From Candidatus Pelagibacter communis (GTDB taxonomy: Bacteria > Pseudomonadota > Alphaproteobacteria > Pelagibacterales > Pelagibacteraceae), in contig NZ_CVSK01000067.1 of the NCBI RefSeq assembly GCF_001180025.1, positions 1 through 64,000 of the forward strand: 64,000 nucleotides of DNA. Reading direction: 5' to 3'. The notes beneath the pieces were generated by a model. It did not search any database. It worked only from the letters and a program-made list of their open reading frames with translations, and was not told the DNA's origin. Every line of letters begins with the position of its first letter. Position 1 is the stretch's first letter. This document shows positions 32,692 through 42,550 of the stretch, in pieces. Position numbers and translations under genes: made by a program.

Positions 32692-33976
32692 ACAATTCGT
32701 CTAAATTTTCGTTTTTTGAAAATTTACTAATCATATGATCTGCGTTTGTTGTCTTATTATCAATTACTTTTTGTAGATGGTTTAGGAATACTGTCTCGTT
32801 ATTACCTTTCTTGCTTAAAACATCTCTATTCTCCAACCCTTTTCTTGAAAGATCTAAAAGTGTAGATGACCAATAAAGAAGATCTTTACCCATTAATTGA
32901 GTATTAAATCCTTTTTTTGGTGCCTCTAAATAAGCATTAATTATTTTATCGTTTTCCCATTTCAAAATTAGTTCATGCACTTCATCTAAATTTCCATAAA
33001 GCATACCTATATTGAAAGCTGGTCCTGCACACAAACAATCCCAGCCACAGGTATCCATTGATCTTAATTCAATATATTTCTTAACCCTGTTTTCTGTAAA
33101 TATTGTGCTTAAGTGAGTTGTTAGGTCTGTTTCAGTTGGAATCCTATTTTCTATTTCTTGAATTTTTCCTTCCATAAAATCCTTAAAAATATATTTCCTA
33201 CCCGAAATATACTGATCTTCATTTTGTATAAATAATATGGGAAAATTAATTACAAAATTTGCATATTTTTCAAAATCCATATCTTCGAAAAATAATTTAG
33301 GCAATCCACCTCTAGAAGTGCTTTGCCACACTCTAGATCTATAAGATAAATAGTTACTATTTTTTTTCTCCACGATTGAGGAATTAGCAAACAAAGCAAT
33401 TGCAATGGGTACAATTGAGTTTGCTACTCTAAACTTTTTAATAAAATCTTTTTCTGAGCTATAATCTATATTTAACTGAGTGCCACATGTTCTATACATC
33501 ATATCTAAACTAAGTTCACCACCTAAAGGCATATCCTTAGTCATCAATTCATATCTTTGTTTAGGATTGTTTGGTATTTCATTTAATTTAGATATTGGAT
33601 CGAATCCTGAACTAACAATTTTTATATCTAATTTTTTAGTAACTTGTTTTAATTCAAACAAATAGTCTTGTGACTCCGCACAAGCTTCATGCATGTGATT
33701 TAATTTATCTCCTGATAATTCTATTTGGTTACCTGGTTCAAGAGTTATATTTTTTCCACCTTTGTTAAGAGCAATGATATTTTCTTTTTCAAAAACTGGG
33801 TTCCAGCCAAATTCAAGTAAGGCTGTAAACATTTCTTTTATTTTTGGATAATCAACCCTTTTATTGTCTGAATTATTAAATAAAAACTTTTCATGCTCGA
33901 TCCCGATTTTGAAATTTTTGGACTCTTTAATACCTGATTTAAAATAATTTATAATTTTTTCTTTTGAATCAATCAT
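32681..33976 (-). CDS. gshA: Glutamate-cysteine ligase, plant/alphaproteobacterial type
   Basis: A 431-residue GCS2-type ligase making gamma-glutamylcysteine, the first step of glutathione synthesis. Features are FKIGIEHEKFLF near residue 23, NITLEPGNQIELSG near 75, MYRTCGTQLNIDYSSE near 160 and YIELRSMDTCGWDCLC near 297. This is the class found in alphaproteobacteria and plants, distinct from the E. coli form. It precedes gshB with an 11-base overlap. Confidence 0.9.
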   Translation of the reverse strand: MIDSKEKIINYFKSGIKESKNFKIGIEHEKFLFNNSDNKRVDYPKIKEMFTALLEFGWNPVFEKENIIALNKGGKNITLEPGNQIELSGDKLNHMHEACAESQDYLFELKQVTKKLDIKIVSSGFDPISKLNEIPNNPKQRYELMTKDMPLGGELSLDMMYRTCGTQLNIDYSSEKDFIKKFRVANSIVPIAIALFANSSIVEKKNSNYLSYRSRVWQSTSRGGLPKLFFEDMDFEKYANFVINFPILFIQNEDQYISGRKYIFKDFMEGKIQEIENRIPTETDLTTHLSTIFTENRVKKYIELRSMDTCGWDCLCAGPAFNIGMLYGNLDEVHELILKWENDKIINAYLEAPKKGFNTQLMGKDLLYWSSTLLDLSRKGLENRDVLSKKGNNETVFLNHLQKVIDNKTTNADHMISKFSKNENLDELYDK

Positions 33977-34005
33977 GCGCTGTAAGTAGTGATTTATAGC
34001 TAAAT

Positions 34006-34563
34006 TTAAAGATAATAATAAGGCTCTTTTGCGAATATTTTTTTAACTAATGGCTTAAAATCTTCCAAAGTCATACTTTTGTAATTAGGGTCAAAAGAGC
34101 ATTGGTCATATTTTTCACAAAAATCTATAGTGTCTTGATAATACTTGTGGTCTTTAAATTTATCTCTTGCATTTCTGTCACCACCTAAATGATGGGCGCT
34201 GTAGTAAGTTTGAAAAAGACCATGGTGTAGGATAATCCAATAAGTTCTTTCTGAAACATAAGGTCTTAGTATAGATGCGGCATATTGAGAATGGTTCATT
34301 GGTGCTAAATCATCTCCAATATCATGTAGTAAAGTTGCAACAACCATTTCATCACTTTCTTTATTTTTAAAAGCTCTTGTTGCAGCTTGTAAGGAGTGTT
34401 CTAGTCTTGTGATTTTGTAACCTTCTAAAGTAGTAGTTTGTTTAGATAAATAATTTAAAACTCTCTCAGCTGTTTGTCTTTCAAAGTTTTTCTCGAATTT
34501 TTCAAGAAGCTCATAATCTTCCTTAGTTCCATTTTTCATTTCAGTAAAATTTACTGTTTTCAT
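34006..34563 (-). CDS. HD-domain protein resembling PhnZ-type oxygenases/phosphohydrolases
   Basis: A 185-residue HD-fold protein with ITRLEHSLQAATRAF, ATLLHDIGDDLAP (the HD pair), NHSQYAASILRPYVSE and WIILHHGLFQTYY. The order and spacing recall the PhnZ/COG4341 family, in which the same residues bind two irons and cleave hydroxy-phosphonates. Other HD proteins are plain phosphohydrolases, so the activity is open. It lies 29 bases downstream of purF's neighbour block and 30 bases upstream of gshA on the same strand, with only 3 bases to purF. Confidence 0.7.
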   Translation of the reverse strand: MKTVNFTEMKNGTKEDYELLEKFEKNFERQTAERVLNYLSKQTTTLEGYKITRLEHSLQAATRAFKNKESDEMVVATLLHDIGDDLAPMNHSQYAASILRPYVSERTYWIILHHGLFQTYYSAHHLGGDRNARDKFKDHKYYQDTIDFCEKYDQCSFDPNYKSMTLEDFKPLVKKIFAKEPYYYL

Positions 34564-34566
34564 AAC

Positions 34567-36048
34567 TTAATTGTTTGATCCAGTACTTAATAAAGATAAT
34601 TGAGTTATTTTATTATCTCCTAATTCATCTACTAATTTAACAGGATATTCCCCTGTGAAGTAATGATCTGTTAATTGTGGATATGTTTCGTTTCTTTTTT
34701 GAAAACCAATAGCTTTATACAAACCTTCTATTGATAAAAATCTTAAAGATTTAGCTCCAATATATTCACAAATTTCATCATTAGTTTTATTTGCTGCTAA
34801 CAATTCTTTTTTTGTAGGTGTATCTACACCATAGAAATCTGGGTATCTTATTTCAGGGCACGCAATTTTCACATGAACTTCTTTTGCACCAGCATCATAA
34901 AGCATTTTAACAATTTTATAGGACGTTGTTCCTCGAACAAGAGAGTCATCAATTAGAATTATTTTTTTATTTTTAATTGTTGTTTGATTAGCATTTAATT
35001 TTAATTTTACACCCAAGCTTCTAATTTTCTGGCTTGGCTCTATGAAAGTTCTTCCAACATAATGATTTCTAATTAACCCATGTTCAAAGTTCATTTTTAG
35101 CTCTTGAGCAAAACCCATAGCAGCAGCATTTCCAGAATCTGGGACCGGAACCACTATATCAGCATCAGTATCATTTTCTTTTGCAAGTTCTTTACCAATG
35201 TTTTTTCTATGCTCATATGCTGTTTTTCCTCCAATCAGACTGTCTGGTCTTGAAAAATAAATATATTCAAATACACAAGGTCTAACTTTTTTAGCAGGGA
35301 AGGGTTTAATACTTTTCAGCTCTTTATTTTCAATTAAAACTATTTCACCATTTTCAACTTCTCTAACAAATTTTGCACCAATAATGTCAAATGCACAAGT
35401 TTCAGATGCTAAGACATAACTGTTGCCGAGTTTGCCGATTACTAATGGTCTAATTCCGTAAGGATCTCTTACCCCAATTAATGAGTTTTGCGTTAGCATC
35501 ACTAATGCATAGCCACCTTGAATTTGAAAAATTGCATCAATTACTTTGTCAATTGTTTTTGGTCTTTTTGATTTAGCAATTAATTGAACAATCGTTTCAG
35601 TGTCTGAAGTAGTGTAAAATATAGCTCCATCTTCTACTAGTTTATTTCTCAAAGCTATTGAATTAGTAAGATTTCCATTATGTGCAACTCCAATTCCACC
35701 TGCATTAGTGTCAGCAAAAAAGGGCTGAATGTTTCTTAATATATTGTTACCAGTTGTACTATATCTGTTATGACCAATTGCATAATTTCCCTTAAGATTA
35801 TTAAGCACCTTTTCTTTATTGAAATTATCACCAACTAAACCAAATCTTTTTTCAGAATAATATTTTTCTCCATCAAAAGTAACTATTCCACAACCTTCTT
35901 GACCTCTGTGTTGTAAAGCGTGTAGTCCAAGTGCTGTTAGAGCTGAAGCATCTTTTGCATTGCTAATACCAAAAACTCCACATTCTTCCTTAAGTCTTGG
36001 ATTATAGTTCTGTAATTTTTTCTTTAGAATCTTGATATGTTTTTTCAT
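34567..36048 (-). CDS. purF: Amidophosphoribosyltransferase
   Basis: A 493-residue enzyme of the first committed step of purine synthesis (PRPP plus glutamine to phosphoribosylamine). A 22-residue leader precedes the catalytic Cys23 in EECGVFGISN, which becomes N-terminal after processing. GHNRYSTTGNN and VAHNGNLTNS lie in the glutaminase domain, and IILIDDSLVRGTTSYKIV is the PRPP-binding loop. The only usable start (ATG at 36048) makes it overlap cvpA by 47 bases. The cvpA-purF order is conserved in many proteobacteria. Confidence 0.95.
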   Translation of the reverse strand: MKKHIKILKKKLQNYNPRLKEECGVFGISNAKDASALTALGLHALQHRGQEGCGIVTFDGEKYYSEKRFGLVGDNFNKEKVLNNLKGNYAIGHNRYSTTGNNILRNIQPFFADTNAGGIGVAHNGNLTNSIALRNKLVEDGAIFYTTSDTETIVQLIAKSKRPKTIDKVIDAIFQIQGGYALVMLTQNSLIGVRDPYGIRPLVIGKLGNSYVLASETCAFDIIGAKFVREVENGEIVLIENKELKSIKPFPAKKVRPCVFEYIYFSRPDSLIGGKTAYEHRKNIGKELAKENDTDADIVVPVPDSGNAAAMGFAQELKMNFEHGLIRNHYVGRTFIEPSQKIRSLGVKLKLNANQTTIKNKKIILIDDSLVRGTTSYKIVKMLYDAGAKEVHVKIACPEIRYPDFYGVDTPTKKELLAANKTNDEICEYIGAKSLRFLSIEGLYKAIGFQKRNETYPQLTDHYFTGEYPVKLVDELGDNKITQLSLLSTGSNN

Positions 36049-36547
36049 TAGGAAATTCTTTTATCAGATAACTACTACCTTTTTCTAAATATGGAAAGAC
36101 GTATGATTTGTCAAAATTTATTGGCCATTTATCATAATTATAAACGATATGAACACCTGAAAAGATACATACAGAAATAATATAAGCTCTTATAAAACCA
36201 AAAAAGAATCCAAATGTTGTATCTAAGCCACCGATTCCTGTATATCTGACTGCTTTACTGATTCCTTTATTAACTAATAGAACCAAAAAGATAACAACAA
36301 CAAATATTATTATTCCCAAACCAACATCGAGCACATATTCATTATCAATTATGTCTTTTACATAGGGTTTAATTTTGGGAAATAGAATTAATGTAATAAT
36401 GTAAGCCAGCAACCATTTAGCCATTGAGAGAATACTTAAAATGAAACCCTTTTTGTAACAATTTATCAAAGAAAGAATTGTTAAAATTAAATAAATTAAA
36501 TCAATTATTGATATTGCTTTATAAAAATCTTGTATGATTTCTAACAT
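36002..36547 (-). CDS. cvpA: CvpA family membrane protein
   Basis: A 181-residue protein with four membrane segments (IDLIYLILTILSLINCYKKG at the start, GIIIFVVVIFLVLLVNKGIS in the middle). CvpA proteins are encoded directly before purF and were linked to colicin V production and stress tolerance in E. coli. It overlaps purF by 47 bases and abuts the RND gene by one shared base. Confidence 0.85.
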   Translation of the reverse strand: MLEIIQDFYKAISIIDLIYLILTILSLINCYKKGFILSILSMAKWLLAYIITLILFPKIKPYVKDIIDNEYVLDVGLGIIIFVVVIFLVLLVNKGISKAVRYTGIGGLDTTFGFFFGFIRAYIISVCIFSGVHIVYNYDKWPINFDKSYVFPYLEKGSSYLIKEFPNEKTYQDSKEKITEL

Positions 36548-38943
36548 TAAGATGATTTGCCAAAAGGTTTAATAATTAAAATTAATGCAGGAAGTAGTGT
36601 TAATACCGATATCATAGCTAATAACATAGCCAGACCTGTAAACACACCAAAATAAATTGTTGGGATAAACTTTGATAGCACCAAAATTGAAAATCCAAAA
36701 ACAATCGTAATTGAAGTGTTTAGTATAGCAACTCCAACAGTTGAATGACACGTTTTTAATGTTTTGTTATAATCCTTTATTTTATTAAACTCTTCTTTAA
36801 ATCTGTAGATATAGTGAATGCTGTTATCTACTGCGATACCTATCGTGATTGCTGCAATTGTTATCGTCATCATGTCCAAAGGTATTCCTAACAATCCAAT
36901 TATTCCTAGTATAAAAAAGGCTGCAATAAAATTTGGAACAACGCCAATCAATGAAAGTTTAATATTTCTAAATAAGATTATGAACATTGAAAATATTCCA
37001 ATCATAACCAATCCTAATGTTAAAATTTGAGATTTAAACAAGCTTTGTAATAAGTTATTAAATAATATTAATACTCCTGCTAATTTGTAATCTTTTTCTT
37101 CTAAACCAAATTTATCTTTAAGGTCAAAATTGATTTTGTTAATTAAATCATTTCTTCTTAAATCTTCCTGCGAGTCTATAATTCTTAAACTAATTCGAGC
37201 CTCATTATCTTTAATTGAAAGATAGGGATCAATGATTTCAGTTTTAATACTCTCAGGAATTTTAGAATAAAGCACTCCCATTTCTAAAGTACCTAAAGGC
37301 TTATTGTTATTTAATTGAGTAGCAACTTCAATAATAGATGAAAAAGATAGAACTTTGCCAATTTCAGGTAAGCTATCTAAGTAATTATGAACAGATGAAA
37401 TTAGATCAATTTTATCTTTGGTAAACCAGTATTTTTCATCACTAGCATCTTCTTCATCACCCCAATCGTCAAATTCATCATCTTCTTCAGATTTTTTTAC
37501 CTTTTCTTTCTCAGGAAATTTTATAATAACTTCTAAAGGAGTGGTTCCACCTAGCTCTTCATCTATAAGTTTCATACCCTTATAAATTTCAGTATTCTTA
37601 TCAAAGTAATTTATAAAACTATTTTCAACTTCAAGCTTACTTATTCCAACAATACTAAAAATTACAACTACTCCAGTTACTAAGAAGATAGAGTTTTTAT
37701 TATTTATAGAAATTAAACTAAGTAAATTTGTGATTTTAGATTTTTGTTCTTTCTTCACTGAAATATTAATTGCGGGTGCAAAGTTTAAAAGGGTAGGTAG
37801 CAAAGTAAAAGTGATGATAAATGATGTAATTAAACCAAAAGTCATCATCCAACCAAAATCAATAATAGGTTTTATTTCACTAAAAATTAAAGATAAGAAT
37901 GCAAAAATTGTCGTTAGAACAGTATAAAAAATTGGCCAAAACATTTTCGAAGTAGTTAAAAAAATAATTTCAAAATTATTTTTTGATGGAAAATCTTTTT
38001 TAAGTTGAAGAAACCTTGTACTCATATGAATATTCATTGCCATTGTTAGAATTAACATCAGTGCAATAAAATTGGATGAGATGACTGTAACTTTCCATCC
38101 TAGCAATCCAAGTAATCCCATCATTATTATCACAGAAAAAAGACAACTACTTATAGGAACCACAATCCAAAGTAGGTTTCTAAAAACAAACCATAAAGTA
38201 GCAATTATAAATAACAGAACTCCCAAACCAAAAACAATTATATCGCTTTTGATAAAAGTCATCATATCATCGGCAATCATTGGTATTCCTCCAAGATATA
38301 TTTTTCCAACATCACCGTAACTTTGAATAACTTGTCTTATTTCTAAAATATTCTGATGGTTTTGTTTTTTGATTTGATCTTTAATTAATTCAACTTCTTC
38401 TTTTGATTTATTTTTTATATCTTCTAATTTTTGAGACTGTTTAATATTAACAATAATGCCACTAGTTTTACCATTTTCGCTAATTACAAAATTTCTAAAA
38501 ACAGGACTATTTAAAATCTCTTTAAAACCTCGATTTCTATCAACATCTTCATCTTTTAATGTTTTAAAGCTCTCTAGTCTTTCCTGAAGTGGTGCATCAG
38601 AATTATTTAAAAGTGGAATGTCTAATAATGTAATTACACTATGGACCCAGTTTAAACTCTGAATTTTATATTTTAAACTTAATAAATTATTAATTGATGA
38701 GTCACTTACCATTCCCTCATTTGGTGTATAGGTAAGAATTAAAAATTCTTTAGACCCATATCTTTGAGAAACTTCTTTTAAATATGCTAAATCCGGGTCA
38801 CCCTCTATTAATAAGGTTTCTGATGAAGCATCTAGCCTAAAATTTTTTGAATAGTATCCAAAACTTATAATAGCAATAATTAACAAAACAAATATTGCTT
38901 TGGGATTTTTAAGGATAACGTTTTGGTAAAAATGAGCTATCAT
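36547..38943 (-). CDS. RND/MMPL-family membrane transporter
   Basis: A 798-residue protein with the RND two-fold plan: one membrane helix, a large periplasmic domain, a five-helix bundle, then the same again (second periplasmic domain starts after GISKLEVENSFINYF). IAVDNSIHYIYRFKEEF in the second bundle is typical of COG1033 proteins, some of which move hopanoids or other lipids. A strikingly acidic insertion (about residues 485-505) lies in the second periplasmic loop. The substrate is unknown. It lies between dnaB (21-base gap) and cvpA. Confidence 0.85.
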   Translation of the reverse strand: MIAHFYQNVILKNPKAIFVLLIIAIISFGYYSKNFRLDASSETLLIEGDPDLAYLKEVSQRYGSKEFLILTYTPNEGMVSDSSINNLLSLKYKIQSLNWVHSVITLLDIPLLNNSDAPLQERLESFKTLKDEDVDRNRGFKEILNSPVFRNFVISENGKTSGIIVNIKQSQKLEDIKNKSKEEVELIKDQIKKQNHQNILEIRQVIQSYGDVGKIYLGGIPMIADDMMTFIKSDIIVFGLGVLLFIIATLWFVFRNLLWIVVPISSCLFSVIIMMGLLGLLGWKVTVISSNFIALMLILTMAMNIHMSTRFLQLKKDFPSKNNFEIIFLTTSKMFWPIFYTVLTTIFAFLSLIFSEIKPIIDFGWMMTFGLITSFIITFTLLPTLLNFAPAINISVKKEQKSKITNLLSLISINNKNSIFLVTGVVVIFSIVGISKLEVENSFINYFDKNTEIYKGMKLIDEELGGTTPLEVIIKFPEKEKVKKSEEDDEFDDWGDEEDASDEKYWFTKDKIDLISSVHNYLDSLPEIGKVLSFSSIIEVATQLNNNKPLGTLEMGVLYSKIPESIKTEIIDPYLSIKDNEARISLRIIDSQEDLRRNDLINKINFDLKDKFGLEEKDYKLAGVLILFNNLLQSLFKSQILTLGLVMIGIFSMFIILFRNIKLSLIGVVPNFIAAFFILGIIGLLGIPLDMMTITIAAITIGIAVDNSIHYIYRFKEEFNKIKDYNKTLKTCHSTVGVAILNTSITIVFGFSILVLSKFIPTIYFGVFTGLAMLLAMISVLTLLPALILIIKPFGKSS

Positions 38944-38964
38944 TCAAGCTCTTTATATTGGAAT

Positions 38965-40383
38965 TTAACTTAATTGAGTATCCTTAAATTTTGTAAATCT
39001 TTCTTCAAATTCAAGAGTTACATTACCAATAGGACCATGTCTTTGTTTTCCAATTATAATTTGAGCTAAATGTGCAACTTCATTCATTTTTGCTTGCCAC
39101 TCTGCATGCTCAACAGTTGCTTCTCTTGGCTCTTTTCTCTGTAAATAATACCCTTCTCTATAAACAAACATTACAACATCAGCATCTTGTTCAATGGAGC
39201 CAGACTCTCTTAAATCTGCCAATTGAGGCTTATGATCATCTCTTTGTTCTACTTGTCTAGATAGCTGTGAAAGAGCTACTACTGGAACAGATAGTTCCTT
39301 GGCTATTGCTTTAAGTCCTTGAGTAATTTGTGATATTTCTTGAACTCTTCCATCTTTGTTAAATGTAGTTCCTCTCATTAACTGGATGTAATCAACTACG
39401 ATCATATCGAGACCAAAAAGCCTTTTAATACGTCGTGCTCTATTACTCAAAGCAGCAATACTTATTGCTGGAGTTTCATCAATATAAAGAGGCAGTTCAG
39501 AAATATTTTTTGATGTTTCTAAAAATTTATCAAATTGGTCGTCAGATATTCTTCCTCTTCTAATATCATTAGAGCTAATTCTAGCTTGTTCAGAAATAAT
39601 TCTTGTAGATAATTGCTCTGAAGACATTTCAAGAGAAAAGAAAGCTATAGATGATTTCTTACCACTTTCTTGTAATTTTTGAGCTGCGTTAAAAGCTATA
39701 TTTGTTGCAAGTGATGTTTTACCCATTGATGGTCGACCAGCAATAATAATTAAATCTGATTGATGTAAACCACCAAGCTTGTCATCTAAATCTCTTAAAC
39801 CAGTTGGAACACCTACGATTCCCTCTTCATTTTTATAAGCAGCTGAAGCCATTTCAATTGTTTGTTTCATTGCTTCATCAAATTTTACTAAAGAAGAATT
39901 GAAAGAACCTTTTTCAGCTAAATCAAATAATAATCTTTCAGAACTCTCTATTATAGATTGTCCGTTAGTATCAAGATCATTTAATTTCGCACTATCAATA
40001 GTTTGTTCAGAAATTTTTATTAACTCTCTTCTAACAAACATATCGTAAATTATTTTTGAGTATTCTATTGCTTGCCTAACTGATGTGGAAAACTTTGTGA
40101 TTTTTACCAAATATTCTGGAACATTTAGATCATCTTTTTCATCTTCAAAATAATTTTTTAAAGTTATTGGGTTAGCTAACATTCCTTTGTAGATAAGACT
40201 TTCAACTGCCTCAAATATTTTTTGATGCATAGGATCATAAAAGTTAATACTGGAAATTATTGTATTTATTTCATCAAAAATATCATTGCTTACTAGAATA
40301 GATCCTATAACAGCTTGCTCTGCCTCAATGTTATTTGGTAACTCTTTAAATTGATCTTTGACTATACTTAAATTATTTTCCAT
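38965..40383 (-). CDS. dnaB: Replicative DNA helicase
   Basis: A 472-residue hexameric helicase that unwinds DNA at the replication fork. The N-terminal domain starts LPNNIEAEQAVIGSILVSND; the RecA-like core has Walker A AGRPSMGKTSLATN (about residue 217), MIVVDYIQLM (Walker B), and LSQLSRQVEQRDDHKPQLADL. No intein or insertion is present. It follows rplI after a 67-base gap, the conserved rpsF-rpsR-rplI-dnaB order. Confidence 0.96.
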   Translation of the reverse strand: MENNLSIVKDQFKELPNNIEAEQAVIGSILVSNDIFDEINTIISSINFYDPMHQKIFEAVESLIYKGMLANPITLKNYFEDEKDDLNVPEYLVKITKFSTSVRQAIEYSKIIYDMFVRRELIKISEQTIDSAKLNDLDTNGQSIIESSERLLFDLAEKGSFNSSLVKFDEAMKQTIEMASAAYKNEEGIVGVPTGLRDLDDKLGGLHQSDLIIIAGRPSMGKTSLATNIAFNAAQKLQESGKKSSIAFFSLEMSSEQLSTRIISEQARISSNDIRRGRISDDQFDKFLETSKNISELPLYIDETPAISIAALSNRARRIKRLFGLDMIVVDYIQLMRGTTFNKDGRVQEISQITQGLKAIAKELSVPVVALSQLSRQVEQRDDHKPQLADLRESGSIEQDADVVMFVYREGYYLQRKEPREATVEHAEWQAKMNEVAHLAQIIIGKQRHGPIGNVTLEFEERFTKFKDTQLS

Positions 40384-40450
40384 GAAAATAATTTATATGA
40401 AATAGAATTAAATCAAATTGTATATTTCCACTGGGGAAAAGAATGTATAA

Positions 40451-40909
40451 TTATTGAATTGTATCAGCTGAAGAAACATTGATTGTAATTTCAGCATCAA
40501 CTTCTGAGTGTAAAGAAATTTTAACTTTAAATTTTCCTAAAGCTTTTATTTCTTCAACTGGTTGTATCATTGAAGGCTTAACATCGATTTTGTTTTCTTC
40601 TTGAATAAGTTTTGAAATTTCAGTCGGTTTAACAGAACCATACAATTCATTATTTTCTGTACTTAGTTTATTTACAGAATACTCTTTACCATTTATTTGT
40701 TCAGCGATTTGAGAGGCTTCTTTTTTCTTTTCGTTGTCTTTTTTAGATAACTCAGCTTTAATTTTTTCAACCTCTTTTATATTCTCTTTTGATGCATAGA
40801 GAGCTTTTTTATTTGCAATTAAGAAGTTTCTAGCAAAACCTCTTTTTACATCTATTACTTCACCAATAGATCCAATTCTTTTTACGTTTTCTAATAATAT
40901 TACTTTCAT
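40451..40909 (-). CDS. rplI: 50S ribosomal protein L9
   Basis: A 152-residue ribosomal protein. The N-terminal signature VILLENVKRIGSIGEVIDVK and GFARNFLIANKKAL is diagnostic. A charged connecting helix (ELSKKDNEKKKEASQIAEQI) and the C-terminal domain ending AEITINVSS follow. It begins one base after rpsR. Confidence 0.97.
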   Translation of the reverse strand: MKVILLENVKRIGSIGEVIDVKRGFARNFLIANKKALYASKENIKEVEKIKAELSKKDNEKKKEASQIAEQINGKEYSVNKLSTENNELYGSVKPTEISKLIQEENKIDVKPSMIQPVEEIKALGKFKVKISLHSEVDAEITINVSSADTIQ

Positions 40910-40910
40910 T

Positions 40911-41183
40911 TTATATTAGGGCTAAGTTTCTCGCTCTTTTGATTGAGAGAGAAAGTTCTCTTTGCTTCTTTTGAGAAACATTTGTTATTCTTGATGGTAA
41001 AATTTTACCATTCTCCGATACATATTTTTTTAAAAGCTTTATATTTTTATAATTTACCTCAGGAGCACCTTTTACAGATAATGGACAGCTTTTTTTAAAT
41101 TTATATTTATTTGGTTGAAAAATACTTAATTTTGCAAAGTTACTCTGTTTACCTTTTTTATTTCCACTTTGTCTTTTTGGCAT
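40911..41183 (-). CDS. rpsR: 30S ribosomal protein S18
   Basis: A 90-residue ribosomal protein, with a basic N-terminal extension before the S18 core. The core reads [19 protein letters not shown] followed by [19 protein letters not shown] and RARNLALI. It shares one base with rpsF and is followed directly by rplI. Confidence 0.96.
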   Translation of the reverse strand: MPKRQSGNKKGKQSNFAKLSIFQPNKYKFKKSCPLSVKGAPEVNYKNIKLLKKYVSENGKILPSRITNVSQKKQRELSLSIKRARNLALI

Positions 41184-41536
41184 TAGTTTTTAGTGCTTTC
41201 TTTTTTTTCACTATCTTCTTTTTTTCCAAAATAGTTTGTTTCTAAGTCAAATTTTTTGACTCTAACTGTTAAATATCTCAGTAATTTTTTATCTATAGAT
41301 TCATTTTTTTCTAATTCATCAATAACGTTACCTTTAGCTTTGATTTTGAAGTGTATGTAACTTCCTTTTTTATTTTTTTTAATTAGATAAGATAAGTTTA
41401 GCAATCCCCAGTTTTCAGTTTTAACAACTTCACCATCATTTTTTTCAACAATTTTAGAATATTTCTCTGTTAATTGCTTTAATTCACTTGGTGAAGTATC
41501 TTGCCTAGCTATAATAGTGTGTTCGTATAAATTCAT
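41183..41536 (-). CDS. rpsF: 30S ribosomal protein S6
   Basis: A 117-residue protein with [19 protein letters not shown] at the N-terminus, [20 protein letters not shown] in the middle and LLRYLTVRV near the end, then a charged Lys/Glu tail. It heads the rpsF-rpsR-rplI-dnaB transcript and is divergent from fabD across an 87-base gap with a TATAAT-like element on its strand. Confidence 0.96.
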   Translation of the reverse strand: MNLYEHTIIARQDTSPSELKQLTEKYSKIVEKNDGEVVKTENWGLLNLSYLIKKNKKGSYIHFKIKAKGNVIDELEKNESIDKKLLRYLTVRVKKFDLETNYFGKKEDSEKKESTKN

Positions 41537-41568
41537 TTAAGTTCTTTAATAAAAAGTGAGGATATACT

Positions 41569-41574
41569 ATTATA
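41569..41574 (-). promoter_or_regulatory. Candidate -10 element for the rpsF operon
   Basis: A perfect TATAAT on the minus strand lies 33 bases before the rpsF start in the divergent rpsF/fabD gap. A TTTAAC about 17 bases further upstream could be a weak -35. Position and context support it, but chance matches are frequent in DNA this AT-rich. Confidence 0.4.
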
Positions 41575-41623
41575 AAAGTTCAATTACAATAGTTAAAAAG
41601 GCAAAAATATTAGTTTTTTTTAT

Positions 41624-42550
41624 ATGTTTTCAGTAATTTTTCCAGGTCAAGGATCTCAAATAGTGGGAATGGGAAAGGAGCTTTATGATAAATTTAATAT
41701 AGTAAAAGACCTTTTTAAACTGGCAGATGATACGCTAAATTTTTCTATTTCTAAACTTATTCTAGAGGGACCAAAAGAAGAGTTAGATTTAACTGCAAAT
41801 ACGCAGCCGGCCATATATCTAATAAGTTACTCAATATTTAATTTAGCAAAACATGAATTCAATATAGATTTGAATAAAGCAAAATACTTTGCTGGACACT
41901 CTTTAGGTGAATATTCAGCTTTATCGTGTGCAGGATATCTAGATTTTTCTGATACCTTAAGAATTTTAAGAATCAGAGGGGATGCTATGCAAAACTCTGT
42001 ACCTAAAGGACAGGGAGGAATGGTTGCGGTATTGGGCTCAACAGTTGATATGATTGAAAAAATTTTGAAAGAAAATAAAGGAAATTTAAAAGCACAAATT
42101 GCAAATGACAATTCTGAAGGTCAAATTGTTTTAAGTGGAGAAACAGGGGATTTAGAAAATTTAATTCAAATTTTAAAAGATAATTCAATAAAAAACATTA
42201 AGCTTCCGGTAAGTGCACCCTTCCACTGTAATTTGATGAATAATGCAACAAAAATTATGTCAGAGGAGTTAAATAAACTTAATTTTAAAAATGGACAAAA
42301 TAAATTAATTTCAAACGTAACTGCTAACGAAATTAAAGATCTAGATGAGCTAAAAAATCTATTGATTAAGCAAATAGAAAATAGAGTTAGATGGAGAGAG
42401 AGTGTAATTAGTATGATAGAAAATAATGTAGACCATTTTATAGAAATTGGACCTGGGAAAGTTTTGTCAGGTTTGGTAAAAAGAATTAATAGAGATGTAA
42501 AAATTGATACAATAAATAGTCAAAGTGATATTGAGGGTTTAAAAATATGA
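41624..42550 (+). CDS. fabD: Malonyl-CoA:ACP transacylase
   Basis: A 308-residue enzyme loading malonate onto acyl carrier protein for fatty acid synthesis. Visible are VIFPGQGSQIVGMGK, the nucleophile elbow AGHSLGEYSALS, the His of PVSAPFHCNLM and FIEIGPGKVLSGL. It overlaps fabG by 4 bases and starts a fabD-fabG-acpP-gmk run. Confidence 0.95.
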   Translation: MFSVIFPGQGSQIVGMGKELYDKFNIVKDLFKLADDTLNFSISKLILEGPKEELDLTANTQPAIYLISYSIFNLAKHEFNIDLNKAKYFAGHSLGEYSALSCAGYLDFSDTLRILRIRGDAMQNSVPKGQGGMVAVLGSTVDMIEKILKENKGNLKAQIANDNSEGQIVLSGETGDLENLIQILKDNSIKNIKLPVSAPFHCNLMNNATKIMSEELNKLNFKNGQNKLISNVTANEIKDLDELKNLLIKQIENRVRWRESVISMIENNVDHFIEIGPGKVLSGLVKRINRDVKIDTINSQSDIEGLKI

